Assembly (NCBI GenBank): GCA_016873715.1 | Contig: VGWF01000035.1 | Span: 1-37,244, forward strand | DNA: 37,244 nucleotides | Direction of reading: 5' to 3' | Origin: Lentisphaerota bacterium | GTDB lineage: Bacteria; Verrucomicrobiota; Kiritimatiellia; PWTM01 | Notes under the pieces: generated by a model | Databases searched by the model: none | Told to the model about the DNA's origin: nothing | Seen by the model: only the letters and a program-made list of their open reading frames with translations | Made by a program: the position numbers and the translations under genes | Part shown: positions 26,236 through 34,223 of the stretch, one piece after another | How positions within the stretch are numbered: position 1 is the first letter of the stretch | Layout of the letters: every line of letters begins with the position of its first letter

Positions 26236-27397
26236 CCCGGGCGCGGACGCCGTCGCAACCGCAACCCCGCGCACCGGGCCCCGTCCCGGCCTCTACGTCC
26301 ACGTCCCCTTCTGCCTCCGCAAGTGCGCCTACTGCGACTTCGCCTCCGAGGCGCCCCCCCACCCCGACCGCATCCGCCGCTACCTCGCGTGTCTCGACAT
26401 GGAACTCGGCCGCCTGCCGGCGGACTTCCGGCCCGGCACCGTCTTCCTCGGCGGCGGCACGCCCACCTCGCTGAACGACGAGGCGTTCGCGCGCCTGATG
26501 GACCTGGTCGCCCCGCGCGCGGCCGGCGCCGCCGAGTGGTCGTGCGAGGCGAACCCGCGGACGGTGACGGCGGCCAAGGCCTCCCGCATGCGCGCCGCGG
26601 GCGTCACCCGCGTCTCCCTCGGCGCCCAGTCGTTCGACCCCTCCACGCTCTCGTTCCTCGGCCGCGCGCACGGCGCCGACGACGCCGGGGACGCCGTCGC
26701 CCTCCTCCGCGACGCCGGGCTCGACAACGTCGGCATCGACCTGATCACCGCGGTGCCGGGGCGCGACGCCGACGCGCTCGCCCTCGACATCGACCGCGCG
26801 CTCGCCCTCGACCCCCGGCACATCTCCGCCTACACGCTGTCGATCGAGGACGGAACGCCCCTCGCCGCGCTGGTCGACCTGGGAACCGTGAAGCCCGTGT
26901 CCGACGAACAGGCGCTGGCCGAATACGAACTCGTCCGCTCCCGCCTGCGCGACGCGGGCTTCGTCCACTACGAGATCAGCAACTTCGCCCGCCCCGGATC
27001 CGAGTGCCGCCACAACCTCCTCTATTGGAGCGGCGGCGAGTACGTCGGCTGCGGCCCGGCCGCCCACTCGCACCGCGGCGGCGTGCGCTGGGGCAACGTC
27101 CAAACCTTGGAAGCCTGGGCGGACGTCGTGTCCAGGGGTTGGACGCCCGTCGCGTTCGAGGAGCGGCTCACGCCGGAGAAGCGCGCGCGGGAGACGCTCG
27201 TCTTCTCGCTCCGCCGCCTCGACGGCGTCGATGCCGCCGCCTTCCGCGCGGCGACCGGCTTCGACCTCGACGCGCTCTGCGGCCCCGAGATCGCCCGGCT
27301 GGCCGACCAGGGGCTCCTCGAACGGACGGCCACCGGCGTCCGGCTGAGCGGACGCGCCCTCTTCATCAGTGATGCCGTGTTCGCGGAACTCGTCTGA
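26228..27397 (+). CDS. hemW: Radical SAM heme chaperone HemW
   Basis: A 389-residue radical SAM protein. CLRKCAYCDF gives the CxxxCxxC cluster ligands (Cys29, 33, 36); GGGTPTSL is the SAM-binding segment. The later HNLLYW is the HNxxYW heme-binding motif that separates HemW from the true coproporphyrinogen dehydrogenase HemN. HemW inserts heme into respiratory proteins. It ends at 27397. Confidence 0.9.
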   Translation: MSDPGADAVATATPRTGPRPGLYVHVPFCLRKCAYCDFASEAPPHPDRIRRYLACLDMELGRLPADFRPGTVFLGGGTPTSLNDEAFARLMDLVAPRAAGAAEWSCEANPRTVTAAKASRMRAAGVTRVSLGAQSFDPSTLSFLGRAHGADDAGDAVALLRDAGLDNVGIDLITAVPGRDADALALDIDRALALDPRHISAYTLSIEDGTPLAALVDLGTVKPVSDEQALAEYELVRSRLRDAGFVHYEISNFARPGSECRHNLLYWSGGEYVGCGPAAHSHRGGVRWGNVQTLEAWADVVSRGWTPVAFEERLTPEKRARETLVFSLRRLDGVDAAAFRAATGFDLDALCGPEIARLADQGLLERTATGVRLSGRALFISDAVFAELV

Positions 27398-27542
27398 GCG
27401 CCCCGGGAGGAGGGACTCCGTTCGCATCCGTCTTATCCGCGGGATCCGTGGCGTCCCGGCCGGCGGGGCCGTTTCGGGCTTCTCCGGCCGGGCCGTCCGT
27501 GGTACGTCACGCGGCGGCCCGACGGGGCCGGGAGGACGCGGC

Positions 27543-28241
27543 ATGAAGACGGCATTGGCGGCGGTGGTGCTTTGCGCGGCGGGAGCGATGGCGGCGGAGG
27601 TCGATCTGCTGGCGGGCGGCGGGCTGGACGCGTGGCGCGCGCCGACCGGCGAGTGGGCGGCCGCGGGCGACGTGGCGAAGGATGAGGCGAATCCGAAGGC
27701 GCTCGCGTCGAAGCCGGGCGCGGGCGCGATCGTCAACGGCGCGAAGGGGCGCACCTCCAATCTCCTGTCGAAGCAGGAATGGGGCGACGTCGAGGTGCAC
27801 GTCGAGTTCCTGGTGCCCGAGAAGTCGAACTCCGGCGTCTACCTGATGGCGCGGTACGAGATCCAGGTCTTCGACAGCTTCGGCGTGAAGGAACCGCACC
27901 ACTCCGACTGCGGCGGCATCTACCAGCGCTGGGCGGACAACCGCGGATTCGAGGGGAAGCCCCCGCGCGTCAACGCCGCGAAGAAGCCGGGCGAGTGGCA
28001 GACGTTCGACATCACGTTCCGCGCCCCCCGGTTCGACGCCGCGGGACGGAAGACCGCCAACGCGCGGTTCGTGAAGGTGGTCCACAACGGGACCGTGATC
28101 CACGAGAACGAGGAGGTCACCGGCCCGACGCGCGCGTCGACGTGGAACGACGAGAAGCCGCTCGGCCCCCTGATGCTGCAGGGCGACCACGGTCCGGTGG
28201 CGTACCGGAATCTCAAGGTGCGGACTCTCGCGGAAAAGTAG
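27543..28241 (+). CDS. Secreted DUF1080 / 3-keto-disaccharide hydrolase-like protein
   Basis: A 232-residue protein. Residues 1-18 form a signal peptide. The body is a concanavalin-like beta-sandwich of the DUF1080 family: WGDVEVHVEFLVPEKSNSGVYLMARYEIQVFDSFG, then HSDCGGIY, WQTFDITFRAP and a late GPLMLQGDHGPVAYRNLKVR that ends the domain. The family includes 3-keto-disaccharide hydrolases and is abundant in planctomycetes and Verrucomicrobia. GGAGG lies 8 bases before the ATG. The 145-bp gap before it holds no gene; it contains a CCGCGGGATCCG-type short motif but nothing I can name. It converges with acpS. Confidence 0.85.
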   Translation: MKTALAAVVLCAAGAMAAEVDLLAGGGLDAWRAPTGEWAAAGDVAKDEANPKALASKPGAGAIVNGAKGRTSNLLSKQEWGDVEVHVEFLVPEKSNSGVYLMARYEIQVFDSFGVKEPHHSDCGGIYQRWADNRGFEGKPPRVNAAKKPGEWQTFDITFRAPRFDAAGRKTANARFVKVVHNGTVIHENEEVTGPTRASTWNDEKPLGPLMLQGDHGPVAYRNLKVRTLAEK

Positions 28242-28249
28242 AGGATTCC

Positions 28250-28322
28250 GAACTCCGGGGAGTTCCGAGGGACGAAGGGGCCGGCGAGGGAAGCCGGAGG
28301 GCGGTTCGCGACGGCGCCCTCC
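28250..28322. terminator. Hairpin cluster between convergent genes (likely two-way terminator)
   Basis: Three inverted repeats fill the 86-bp gap: GAACTCC/GGAGTTC with a 2-base gap (28250-28265), CCGGC/GCCGG (near 28281-28297) and GGAGGGCG/CGCCCTCC with an 11-base loop (28296-28322). The last has the GGAGGGC foot of the REP hairpins on both arms, as if two REPs faced each other. The + strand downstream is CTTCCTT, a weak T-rich tract. Confidence 0.5.
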
Positions 28323-28327
28323 TTCCT

Positions 28328-28825
28328 TCACTCCCCATGACGTCGCACGTCCCTGGAGTCCGGGGGTCTCCCTTCCCTTCCCACCAGCGTGGCCTGCGCG
28401 ATCGCCAGGTCGCGGCCGTGGGCGAGGCTGACGAGGACGCGCGCCACGCCGCGCTCCGCCGCCAGTCGCCGGCCGCGGCCGTGAAGGGTCACCGCCGGCG
28501 CGCCGGTCTTCGGGTCGCGCGCGACCTCGACATCCTTCCATCCGAGCGAATCGCCGATCCCGGTGCCGAAGGCCTTGGCGACGGCCTCCTTCACGGCAAA
28601 GCGCCCGGCGTAATGGCGCCACGGCGCGGCCTGGCGGTCGCAGTAGGCCCGCTCGTCGGTGCGGAACACGCGGCCGACGAACCGGTCGCCCCACGCCTCG
28701 ATCGCCTTGCGGACGCGGTCGCTCTCGACGAGGTCGACGCCGACGGCCAGCACGCGCTCGCCCGACGCGGGCGGCGGCGGCCGCCGCGGGGACCGGGGCG
28801 CATGCCGGGCACGGCGTGCCGTCAC
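28328..28825 (-). CDS. acpS: Holo-[acyl-carrier-protein] synthase
   Basis: A 165-residue phosphopantetheinyl transferase that activates the acyl carrier protein. VGVDLVESDRV carries the Asp metal ligand and HYAGRFAVKEAVAKAFG the Glu-Lys catalytic segment of AcpS. About 25 N-terminal residues, rich in Arg and Pro, precede the fold and are unusual. The GTG start at 28825 overlaps the pdxJ stop as GTGA, so the two are coupled, as in many bacteria including E. coli. It is the last gene of the ugpC-like operon. Confidence 0.9.
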   Translation of the reverse strand: MTARRARHAPRSPRRPPPPASGERVLAVGVDLVESDRVRKAIEAWGDRFVGRVFRTDERAYCDRQAAPWRHYAGRFAVKEAVAKAFGTGIGDSLGWKDVEVARDPKTGAPAVTLHGRGRRLAAERGVARVLVSLAHGRDLAIAQATLVGREGRPPDSRDVRRHGE

Positions 28826-29553
28826 GCGCGCCCCCCGCGATAGGCGTCCATCGCCCCGCGCATCGCCCGGACCGCAGGGCCGAGCCCGGTGAAGACCGCC
28901 GCGCACACCAGGCTGTGGCCGATGTTCAGCGTGTCGAGGTGCGGGATCTCGAGGATGCCCGGCAGGTTCGCGAGGTTGATGCCGTGGCCGGCGTTGACGC
29001 GCAGGCCGAGGGCCGCGCCGATGCGCCCGCCCTCGACGAGGCGGTCGAGTTCCGCGGCGGCGGCGGCGCCGGCGAGGTCGCAGTAGCGGCCCGTGTGCAG
29101 CTCGACGTACGGCGCGCCCAGCCGCGCCGACGCCTCGAGCTGCCGGCGGTCGGCCTCGATGAACAGGCTCACCGCGATGCCGGCGGAGCGCAACGCCTCG
29201 ACGCAGGGCCGCAGGTCCCGCTCCCGGCCGGCGGCATCGAGACCGCCCTCGGTCGTGCGCTCCTGCCGGCGCTCGGGCACGAGGCAGACCTCGTCGGGCC
29301 GGAGCTCGAGCGCGATCGCGAGGATCTCCGGCGCGTTGGCCATCTCGAGGTTCAGCGGCACGCCCGGCAGGGCCCGCAGCGCGCGGACGTCCGCCTCCTG
29401 CACGTGCCGGCGGTCCTCGCGCAGGTGGACCGTGATCCCGTGCGCGCCGGACTGCATGCAGACCCGCGCCGCCTCGACGAGGTCGGGGTAGGCGGTGCCG
29501 CGCGCCTGACGCAGCGTGGCGACGTGGTCGATGTTGACTCCCAGGCGAAGCAT
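28822..29553 (-). CDS. pdxJ: Pyridoxine 5'-phosphate synthase
   Basis: A 243-residue TIM-barrel enzyme that condenses 1-deoxyxylulose 5-phosphate with 3-amino-2-oxopropyl phosphate. LGVNIDHVATLRQARG is the diagnostic start; HLREDRRH, LNLEMANAPE, VCLVPERRQERTTEGG and NAGHGINLANL hold the phosphate and active-site residues. GGGAGA precedes the ATG at 29553. Same strand as the GGDEF gene, 25 bp downstream. Confidence 0.96.
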   Translation of the reverse strand: MLRLGVNIDHVATLRQARGTAYPDLVEAARVCMQSGAHGITVHLREDRRHVQEADVRALRALPGVPLNLEMANAPEILAIALELRPDEVCLVPERRQERTTEGGLDAAGRERDLRPCVEALRSAGIAVSLFIEADRRQLEASARLGAPYVELHTGRYCDLAGAAAAAELDRLVEGGRIGAALGLRVNAGHGINLANLPGILEIPHLDTLNIGHSLVCAAVFTGLGPAVRAMRGAMDAYRGGRA

Positions 29554-29578
29554 GGCGGGTTCTCCCGGACGGCCCGGA

Positions 29579-30727
29579 TCAGAGCACGTCCCTCGTTTCG
29601 ACGTCGGGCGGTTCGTAGAGGCCCATCGAGCGGTCGTAGACGACCCACGAGTTCGGCCCCTTCCGGCGGGCCTGCTGCAGCGCCGTGCCCGCCGCATCGA
29701 TCACGTGGCCGGGCGTGGACCCCGTGCCGCCGATGCCCGCGATGCCGATGCAGACGGCGAAGGGCACGCGGACGTCGCCGACGGCGGCGGCCGTGTCCCG
29801 CACGCGGTCGACCAGGCGGCGCGCGGCGACCTCGGCGTCCGGCGGCGCGCACTGGAGCATCGCGAGGAAATCGTCGCCCGCCAGGCGCCCGATCAGGTCG
29901 GCCTCGCGGACGTGGGCCGACAGCAGTTCGCCGAAGGTCCGCATCACCGCGTCGCCGGCCTCGCGCCCCACGCGCCGGTTGACGTCCTCCAGCCGGTCGA
30001 TATCGATGTGCAGGACCGACACCGCGAGGACGTCCCGCCGGCACCGCGCGATGAACTTCCGCGCCGCGCCGCCCATCTTCTCCGCCCGCAGGATGCCGGT
30101 CAGCGGGTCGAGCAGCGCGACCTCGGCGGGCGGCGCGGGCTCCTCCGCCGCCGCGGGGCCGGGCTCGGGCAGAACGCCGGCGAGCACGCCCGGCGCACGG
30201 TCGCCCGCGGCGGCCAGCGCCGTTTCCGCGGCCCCCACGAGCGAGGGACCGGTGTCGCCTTCGGCGGGATACTCCGCCGCCCCGAACGCCGAGACCCACG
30301 CGATGCCGTCCGCCCCGGCCGCCGCCTCGAGGCGCCCCCGCCACCGCTCGATCACCAGGTGCAGGTGCCGCGAGTCGAGATCGAGCACGGCGCCGATGCG
30401 ATCGTCATCGAGCGCCATGACATCGTCGGTCCGCCGCACCGCCGCCTTGAGCAGGGGAAGGGCCGCGGAGGCGGCGGGCGCGCCGGACCGGGCGGCGAAG
30501 CGGAGGATGCAGACCATGAAGCTGCCCCGCCCCGGACCGCCGATGGCCAGGCGCCGCGCCAAGGCGAGCAGGAAGGCATCGCCGGGCGTGAGCCCCCCGC
30601 CGCCCCCGCTGCGCGCGAGCCGCATCAGGCGCTCGTACTTGACGTAGCTGAAGGCGAGGGCGAGCAGGACGAAGGCGGCGGCCGCCGCCATCGCCGTCTG
30701 CATCAGGGCTGACGAGCTGTCGGACAT
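29579..30727 (-). CDS. Membrane protein with tandem degenerate GGDEF domains
   Basis: A 382-residue protein. Residues 11-28 form one membrane span. The C-terminal domain begins with DPLTG (207-211), has IDIDRLEDVN, an inhibitory-site READ (274-277) five residues ahead of AGDDF (283-287) in place of GGDEF, and CIGIAGIG. The region at about 68-175 lines up with a second, more eroded copy: RTDD (99-102), then DDRIG where GGDEF should be, and WVSAFGAAEYPAEGD. Both keep an RxxD-like site but neither has a normal active site, so it may bind rather than make cyclic di-GMP; weak synthase activity cannot be excluded. It lies 10 bp after the ABC-ATPase gene. Confidence 0.7.
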   Translation of the reverse strand: MSDSSSALMQTAMAAAAAFVLLALAFSYVKYERLMRLARSGGGGGLTPGDAFLLALARRLAIGGPGRGSFMVCILRFAARSGAPAASAALPLLKAAVRRTDDVMALDDDRIGAVLDLDSRHLHLVIERWRGRLEAAAGADGIAWVSAFGAAEYPAEGDTGPSLVGAAETALAAAGDRAPGVLAGVLPEPGPAAAEEPAPPAEVALLDPLTGILRAEKMGGAARKFIARCRRDVLAVSVLHIDIDRLEDVNRRVGREAGDAVMRTFGELLSAHVREADLIGRLAGDDFLAMLQCAPPDAEVAARRLVDRVRDTAAAVGDVRVPFAVCIGIAGIGGTGSTPGHVIDAAGTALQQARRKGPNSWVVYDRSMGLYEPPDVETRDVL

Positions 30728-30737
30728 TCCTTTACTT

Positions 30738-31835
30738 CTATCCCAGATGGCGCCCGGTTTCCGAGTCAAAGAAATGCCACCGCGCCGCGTCGGGGACCAG
30801 CGCCACCCGGCGCGCCCCGCCCGCGATCCGCGCGGACGACCGCGCCACCAGCCGGTGCGGGCCCGCCTGGGCGTGGACGAGCGTGTCGGCCCCGAGGGTC
30901 TCGACGACGTCGACCATCGCCTCCATGCCGGCGCCCGCCCCCGCCGGACCCTCGCGGATCTCCAGCGCCTCCGGCCGGATCCCGAACGCCACCGCGGCGC
31001 CCGCCGCCGGAAGCGCGACGCGGTCCGCGACCGGAGCCGGAACCCGCAGGGCGATCCCCTCCGCCTCGAACCACGGCGCACCCTCGCGCGCCGCGATCCG
31101 CCCGTCGATGAAGTTCATCGGCGGGCTGCCGATGAAGCCGGCGACGAACCGGTCCGTGGGCCGGTCGTAGATCTCCAGCGGCGGGCCGGCCTGGTGGATG
31201 ACGCCGTCCTTCATCACGACCACCCGGTCCCCCATCGTCATCGCCTCGATCTGGTCGTGCGTGACGTAGATCATCGTCGCGTCGAGCCGCCGGTGAAGCC
31301 GGCTGATCTCCACGCGCATCTGGACCCGCATCCGCGCGTCGAGGTTCGACAGGGGCTCGTCGAACAGGAACGCCCGCGGCCGGCGGACGATCGCCCGGCC
31401 GAGCGCGACGCGCTGCCGCTGCCCGCCGGAGAGCGCGCGCGGCCGGCGCCCGAGCAGGTCCGCGATCCCGAGCAGCGCGGCGGTCTCGCGGACGCGCCGG
31501 TCGATCTCGTCGCGCGACACGCGCCGCAGCCGCAGGCCGAAGGAGAGGTTCTCCGCGACGGTCATGTGCGGGTAGAGCGCGTAGTTCTGGAAGACCATCG
31601 CCAGGTCCCGGTCGCGCGGCGGCACGTCGTTGACGCGCCGCCCGTCGATCCGGATGTCGCCGCGCGTCGCCTCCTCCAGGCCGGCGATCATCCGCAGCGT
31701 CGTCGACTTCCCGCAGCCCGACGGCCCGACCAGGGCGACGAATTCCCGGTCCGCCACGTCGAGGCAGGCCTCCCGCACGGCGGTCACGCCGCCGGGATAC
31801 TCCTTGGACACGCGATCGAGAACGACGTTGGCCAT
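30738..31835 (-). CDS. UgpC/MsmK/MalK-type sugar ABC transporter ATPase
   Basis: A 365-residue ATP-binding subunit. GPSGCGKST (37-45) is Walker A; LSGGQRQR the signature; FLFDEPLSNLD Walker B; and YVTHDQ the H-loop. The C-terminal 120 residues are a TOBE-type regulatory domain as in MalK and UgpC. No permease or binding protein is near, so it likely serves carbohydrate importers elsewhere. A GGAG ribosome site lies a few bases before the ATG at 31835. It is the first gene of the operon with the GGDEF gene, pdxJ and acpS. Confidence 0.92.
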   Translation of the reverse strand: MANVVLDRVSKEYPGGVTAVREACLDVADREFVALVGPSGCGKSTTLRMIAGLEEATRGDIRIDGRRVNDVPPRDRDLAMVFQNYALYPHMTVAENLSFGLRLRRVSRDEIDRRVRETAALLGIADLLGRRPRALSGGQRQRVALGRAIVRRPRAFLFDEPLSNLDARMRVQMRVEISRLHRRLDATMIYVTHDQIEAMTMGDRVVVMKDGVIHQAGPPLEIYDRPTDRFVAGFIGSPPMNFIDGRIAAREGAPWFEAEGIALRVPAPVADRVALPAAGAAVAFGIRPEALEIREGPAGAGAGMEAMVDVVETLGADTLVHAQAGPHRLVARSSARIAGGARRVALVPDAARWHFFDSETGRHLG

Positions 31836-31886
31836 GGCTCCTGCCCGCCCGGCGCCGACGACCGGTCGCGCCGCGCGGGCCGATGC

Positions 31887-31915
31887 GATATAGCCCCGGC
31901 CCCGCGGGCTGTCAA
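31887..31915 (-). promoter_or_regulatory. Consensus sigma-70 promoter of the ABC-ATPase operon
   Basis: Minus-strand TTGACA (31915-31910, perfect) and TATATC (31892-31887) with 17-bp spacing. The -35 box overlaps the stop codon of the pyruvyl-transferase gene. Start near 31880, giving a leader of about 45 bases. Confidence 0.7.
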
Positions 31916-33192
31916 CGCGCCGGCATCGAGCGTGCGACCACCGCCATGGTCTCGCGCTGGCGCCGTTCGACCAAGGCACGGGCCTTCGCCACCTTCGCGC
32001 GCGCGGCGGCCGGATCGCGCGCCATCGCCAGGACCGCCGGCAGCAGCTTCGGGATCTCCTCCGCCACGTCGAAGTCGAACAGCCAGTCGCCGAGCCCGAT
32101 GTCGCGCCACATGATCCCCTTGCTCGTCTGCTCGGCGAAGCGGCAGACGATCGCGGGAACGCCGTTGCCGATGCACATGATCGGCGAGTGCATCTCGAGG
32201 CCGAAGAGGCCGGCAGACCGCACGTAGGTGCTCAGCGCCTCGTCCGTGAGCCAGAAGCGCTCCCGCCAGACGACCCCCTTGCGGACGTCCTCCGGAAGCT
32301 TGTCGACGATCATGTCCTTCCCGACCGCCATCTGGGTCATGTCCTCCGGACAGACAAGCACCTTGAGTCCCGTCTCGCGGACCACCGCCGCCACGGCCTC
32401 GCGCAGCGGCGCGATGTCGCGCTCCTTCATCGCCTCGTTGCGCTCGTGCTTCGCGGCGTCCATGGGCCGGTCCCGGATCGTCCAGTACGGCGTGAAGCGG
32501 AGGCGCGGAATGCAGCAGAGGAACTTCCCGGTCTCGAGTCCGTTCGCGCGCAGGAAGGCGTCCGCCGCCGCGTCGTTGCGCAGGTCGCAGGCGAAGGCGC
32601 CGTCGGGACCGAACTCCATCACGGGCGCCTTCACGCCGTCGGCCTTCGCCTTCGCCAGCGACACGGTGTCGCGGAAGGTGACGAACTTCGCGCGGCTCAT
32701 CAGGCCGCGGACCTTCTCGTCGGCGCCGCCGTACGTGATGCCGTAGATGCCGAACGGTTTGCCCGTCGCCTGGTCGAAGGCCGCGATGTCCTTCGCGGCG
32801 ACGAACGACGGGCCCGAGCCGTGGAGAAGGAAATCGCACCAGGCGACCGTGTCGGCGAGGTCGGCGCTGGATGCCCTGCCGTCCGCGCCGATCGATCCCT
32901 TCACGATCTTCAGCGCCGGGAACCGCTTGTGCTCCATCGCGGCGACCTCGTCCGTCAGATCGCCCGACGCCCACAGCCGCACCTCGGCGCCGGGGATGTG
33001 CTTCTCGATCAGCGCCAGCACGCCCGGCGTGTGCGCGATGTCCCCGATGTTCACCACCTGCCACGACGACCGCAGCAGGATCCGGGGCCGCCGCTCCGCC
33101 GCCGCCCCCGCCACCGCCGCGGCGAGCGCCGTCCCCATGCCGCCGAGAAAGGCCCTGCGGGATGTCCCGCCCGCCTCCGATCCTGTGCTCAT
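31912..33192 (-). CDS. Tat-exported polysaccharide pyruvyl transferase family protein
   Basis: A 426-residue protein. TSRRAFLGG (10-18) plus the Ala-rich stretch to about residue 37 is a twin-arginine signal. The rest matches the polysaccharide pyruvyl transferase fold: SWQVVNIGDIAHTPG, FLLHGSGPSF, FGIYGITYGGAD, FVTFRD, GLEMHSPIMCIGNGVPAIVCRF near the C terminus. Pyruvyl transferases normally use cytosolic phosphoenolpyruvate, so an exported member is surprising; it may have a different role. AGGAGA lies about 8 bases before the ATG. REP hairpins sit immediately upstream. Confidence 0.7.
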   Translation of the reverse strand: MSTGSEAGGTSRRAFLGGMGTALAAAVAGAAAERRPRILLRSSWQVVNIGDIAHTPGVLALIEKHIPGAEVRLWASGDLTDEVAAMEHKRFPALKIVKGSIGADGRASSADLADTVAWCDFLLHGSGPSFVAAKDIAAFDQATGKPFGIYGITYGGADEKVRGLMSRAKFVTFRDTVSLAKAKADGVKAPVMEFGPDGAFACDLRNDAAADAFLRANGLETGKFLCCIPRLRFTPYWTIRDRPMDAAKHERNEAMKERDIAPLREAVAAVVRETGLKVLVCPEDMTQMAVGKDMIVDKLPEDVRKGVVWRERFWLTDEALSTYVRSAGLFGLEMHSPIMCIGNGVPAIVCRFAEQTSKGIMWRDIGLGDWLFDFDVAEEIPKLLPAVLAMARDPAAARAKVAKARALVERRQRETMAVVARSMPAR

Positions 33193-33216
33193 CGTGTCAT
33201 TCTCCTGTGTCCATGC

Positions 33217-33242
33217 GGCCGGCGTGGCAGCCGGCCCTCCCG
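33217..33242 (-). repeat. REP hairpin, TGCCAC-loop class (copy 1)
   Basis: Minus strand: CGGGAG foot, then stem GGCCGGC/GCCGGCC with loop TGCCAC. It faces the copy at 33275-33300 across a 32-bp spacer and lies 24 bp upstream of the pyruvyl-transferase start codon. Confidence 0.85.
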
Positions 33243-33274
33243 TACCGCGTCCAACGGCCCGATCGTCCGCCATT

Positions 33275-33300
33275 CGGGAGGGCGCGGTGCCACCCGCGCC
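33275..33300 (+). repeat. REP hairpin, TGCCAC-loop class (copy 2)
   Basis: CGGGAG foot, stem GGCGCGG/CCGCGCC, loop TGCCAC. Its stem differs from copy 1 at paired positions while the foot and loop are unchanged. Confidence 0.85.
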
Positions 33301-33324
33301 GGATGCGCCCGATATCGGTACCCT

Positions 33325-33489
33325 TCACCACGAAAGGAATCCCACTTCCCCCTGATAGGGCCAGTCCTCCGGCCGCGCCACAAGTCCCTTTCGCACCGGG
33401 TTCATGGCTACATAGGACCATTTCTCCCCGTAGTGCCGGGCGTCCCGGAGTTGGGTGTCCCAGCAGTCCCGCTGCCACAACCCGGTCCC
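33325..33489 (-). pseudogene. Duplicated intact C-terminal fragment of the RAYT transposase
   Basis: About 55 codons reading WQRDCWDTQLRD, then KWSYVAMNPVRKGLV and PEDWPYQGEV to a stop at 33325. This is the expected C-terminal part of a REP-associated tyrosine transposase, in frame. It lacks its own N-terminal half. It is the undamaged twin of the frameshifted copy in the next unit. Confidence 0.75.
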
Positions 33490-33515
33490 GGCCGGCGTGG
33501 CAGCCGGCCCTCCCG
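33490..33515 (-). repeat. REP hairpin, TGCCAC-loop class (copy 3)
   Basis: Same sequence as copies 1 and 5; it opens the second tandem unit and faces copy 4. Confidence 0.85.
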
Positions 33516-33547
33516 CACCGCATCCAACGGCCCGATCGTCCGCCATT

Positions 33548-33573
33548 CGGGAGGGCGCGGTGCCACCCGCGCC
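33548..33573 (+). repeat. REP hairpin, TGCCAC-loop class (copy 4)
   Basis: Identical to copy 2; partner of copy 3 across a spacer containing CATCCAACGGCCCGATCGTC, a spacer also found between other pairs here. Confidence 0.85.
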
Positions 33574-33763
33574 GGATGCGCCCGATATCGGTACCCTTCA
33601 CCACAAAAGGAATCCCACTTCCCCCTGATACGGCCAGTCCTCCGGCCGCGCCACAAGTCCCTTTCGCACCGGGTTCATGGCTACATAGGACCATATTCTC
33701 CCCGTAGGGCCGGGCGTCCCGGAGTTGGGTGTCCCAGCAGTCCCGCTGCCACAACCCGGTCCC

Positions 33764-33789
33764 GGCCGGCGTGGCAGCCGGCCCTCCCG
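33764..33789 (-). repeat. REP hairpin, TGCCAC-loop class (copy 5, inside the RAYT frame)
   Basis: Third copy of this REP, translated as GGPAATPAG in the RAYT frame, just before WQRDCW. It matches the ends of the tandem units, so it may have served as a recombination site. Confidence 0.85.
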
Positions 33790-34111
33790 GCGGGGGAGCC
33801 AGGGGACCGTGTCCCTCCACGGCACGCGCCACCATCCCCTTCCAGTATGCAACCCAGCGCTTCACGTTCTCGCTCTCCCGGTCGGCGGGCGAGCAGAACA
33901 GATGCACGTGATCCGGCATGATCATGTAACGGCCCACCGTCCACCGCTCCGCTCTCGACCATGCCTCCCGAAGCAGCGCATGCATCGACGGGCACGCCAG
34001 CACGGGACGGCGGTCCTGCGTGCAGACGGTGACGAACAGGATGGTGGCCTGGTTGAAGCGCTCCACGTTCGCGAGATGCACGGGGTGCTTCCGCTCGGGA
34101 CGCCCCGCCAC

Positions 34112-34137
34112 GGCCGGCGTGGCAGCCGGCCCTCCCG
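34112..34137 (-). repeat. REP hairpin, TGCCAC-loop class (copy 6)
   Basis: Stem GGCCGGC/GCCGGCC, loop TGCCAC, next to the first conserved residues of the RAYT domain. Confidence 0.85.
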
Positions 34138-34169
34138 CTTCGCATCCAACGGCCTGATCGTCCGCCGCT

Positions 34170-34195
34170 CGGGAGGGCGCGGTGCCACCCGCGCC
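34170..34195 (+). repeat. REP hairpin, TGCCAC-loop class (copy 7)
   Basis: Stem GGCGCGG/CCGCGCC, loop TGCCAC. Inverted relative to copy 6 and 54 bp from copy 8. Confidence 0.85.
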
Positions 34196-34223
34196 GCATC
34201 CAACGGCCCGATTGACCACCGTT

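Larger units (their letters stand above)
33217..33763. repeat. Tandem duplication, 273- and 274-bp units
   Basis: Units 33217-33489 and 33490-33763 match but for five substitutions and one inserted base (an A near 33695), by eye, so they are about 98% identical. A third copy of the first 26 bp (a REP hairpin) follows at 33764-33789. Each unit holds an inverted REP pair and the C-terminal part of the RAYT gene. Confidence 0.92.

Noticed and set aside
27430-27500. Short CCGCGGGATCCG-type repeat in the hemW-DUF1080 gap
   Set aside because: Reminiscent of dispersed motifs in related genomes, but only one weak copy is visible here.
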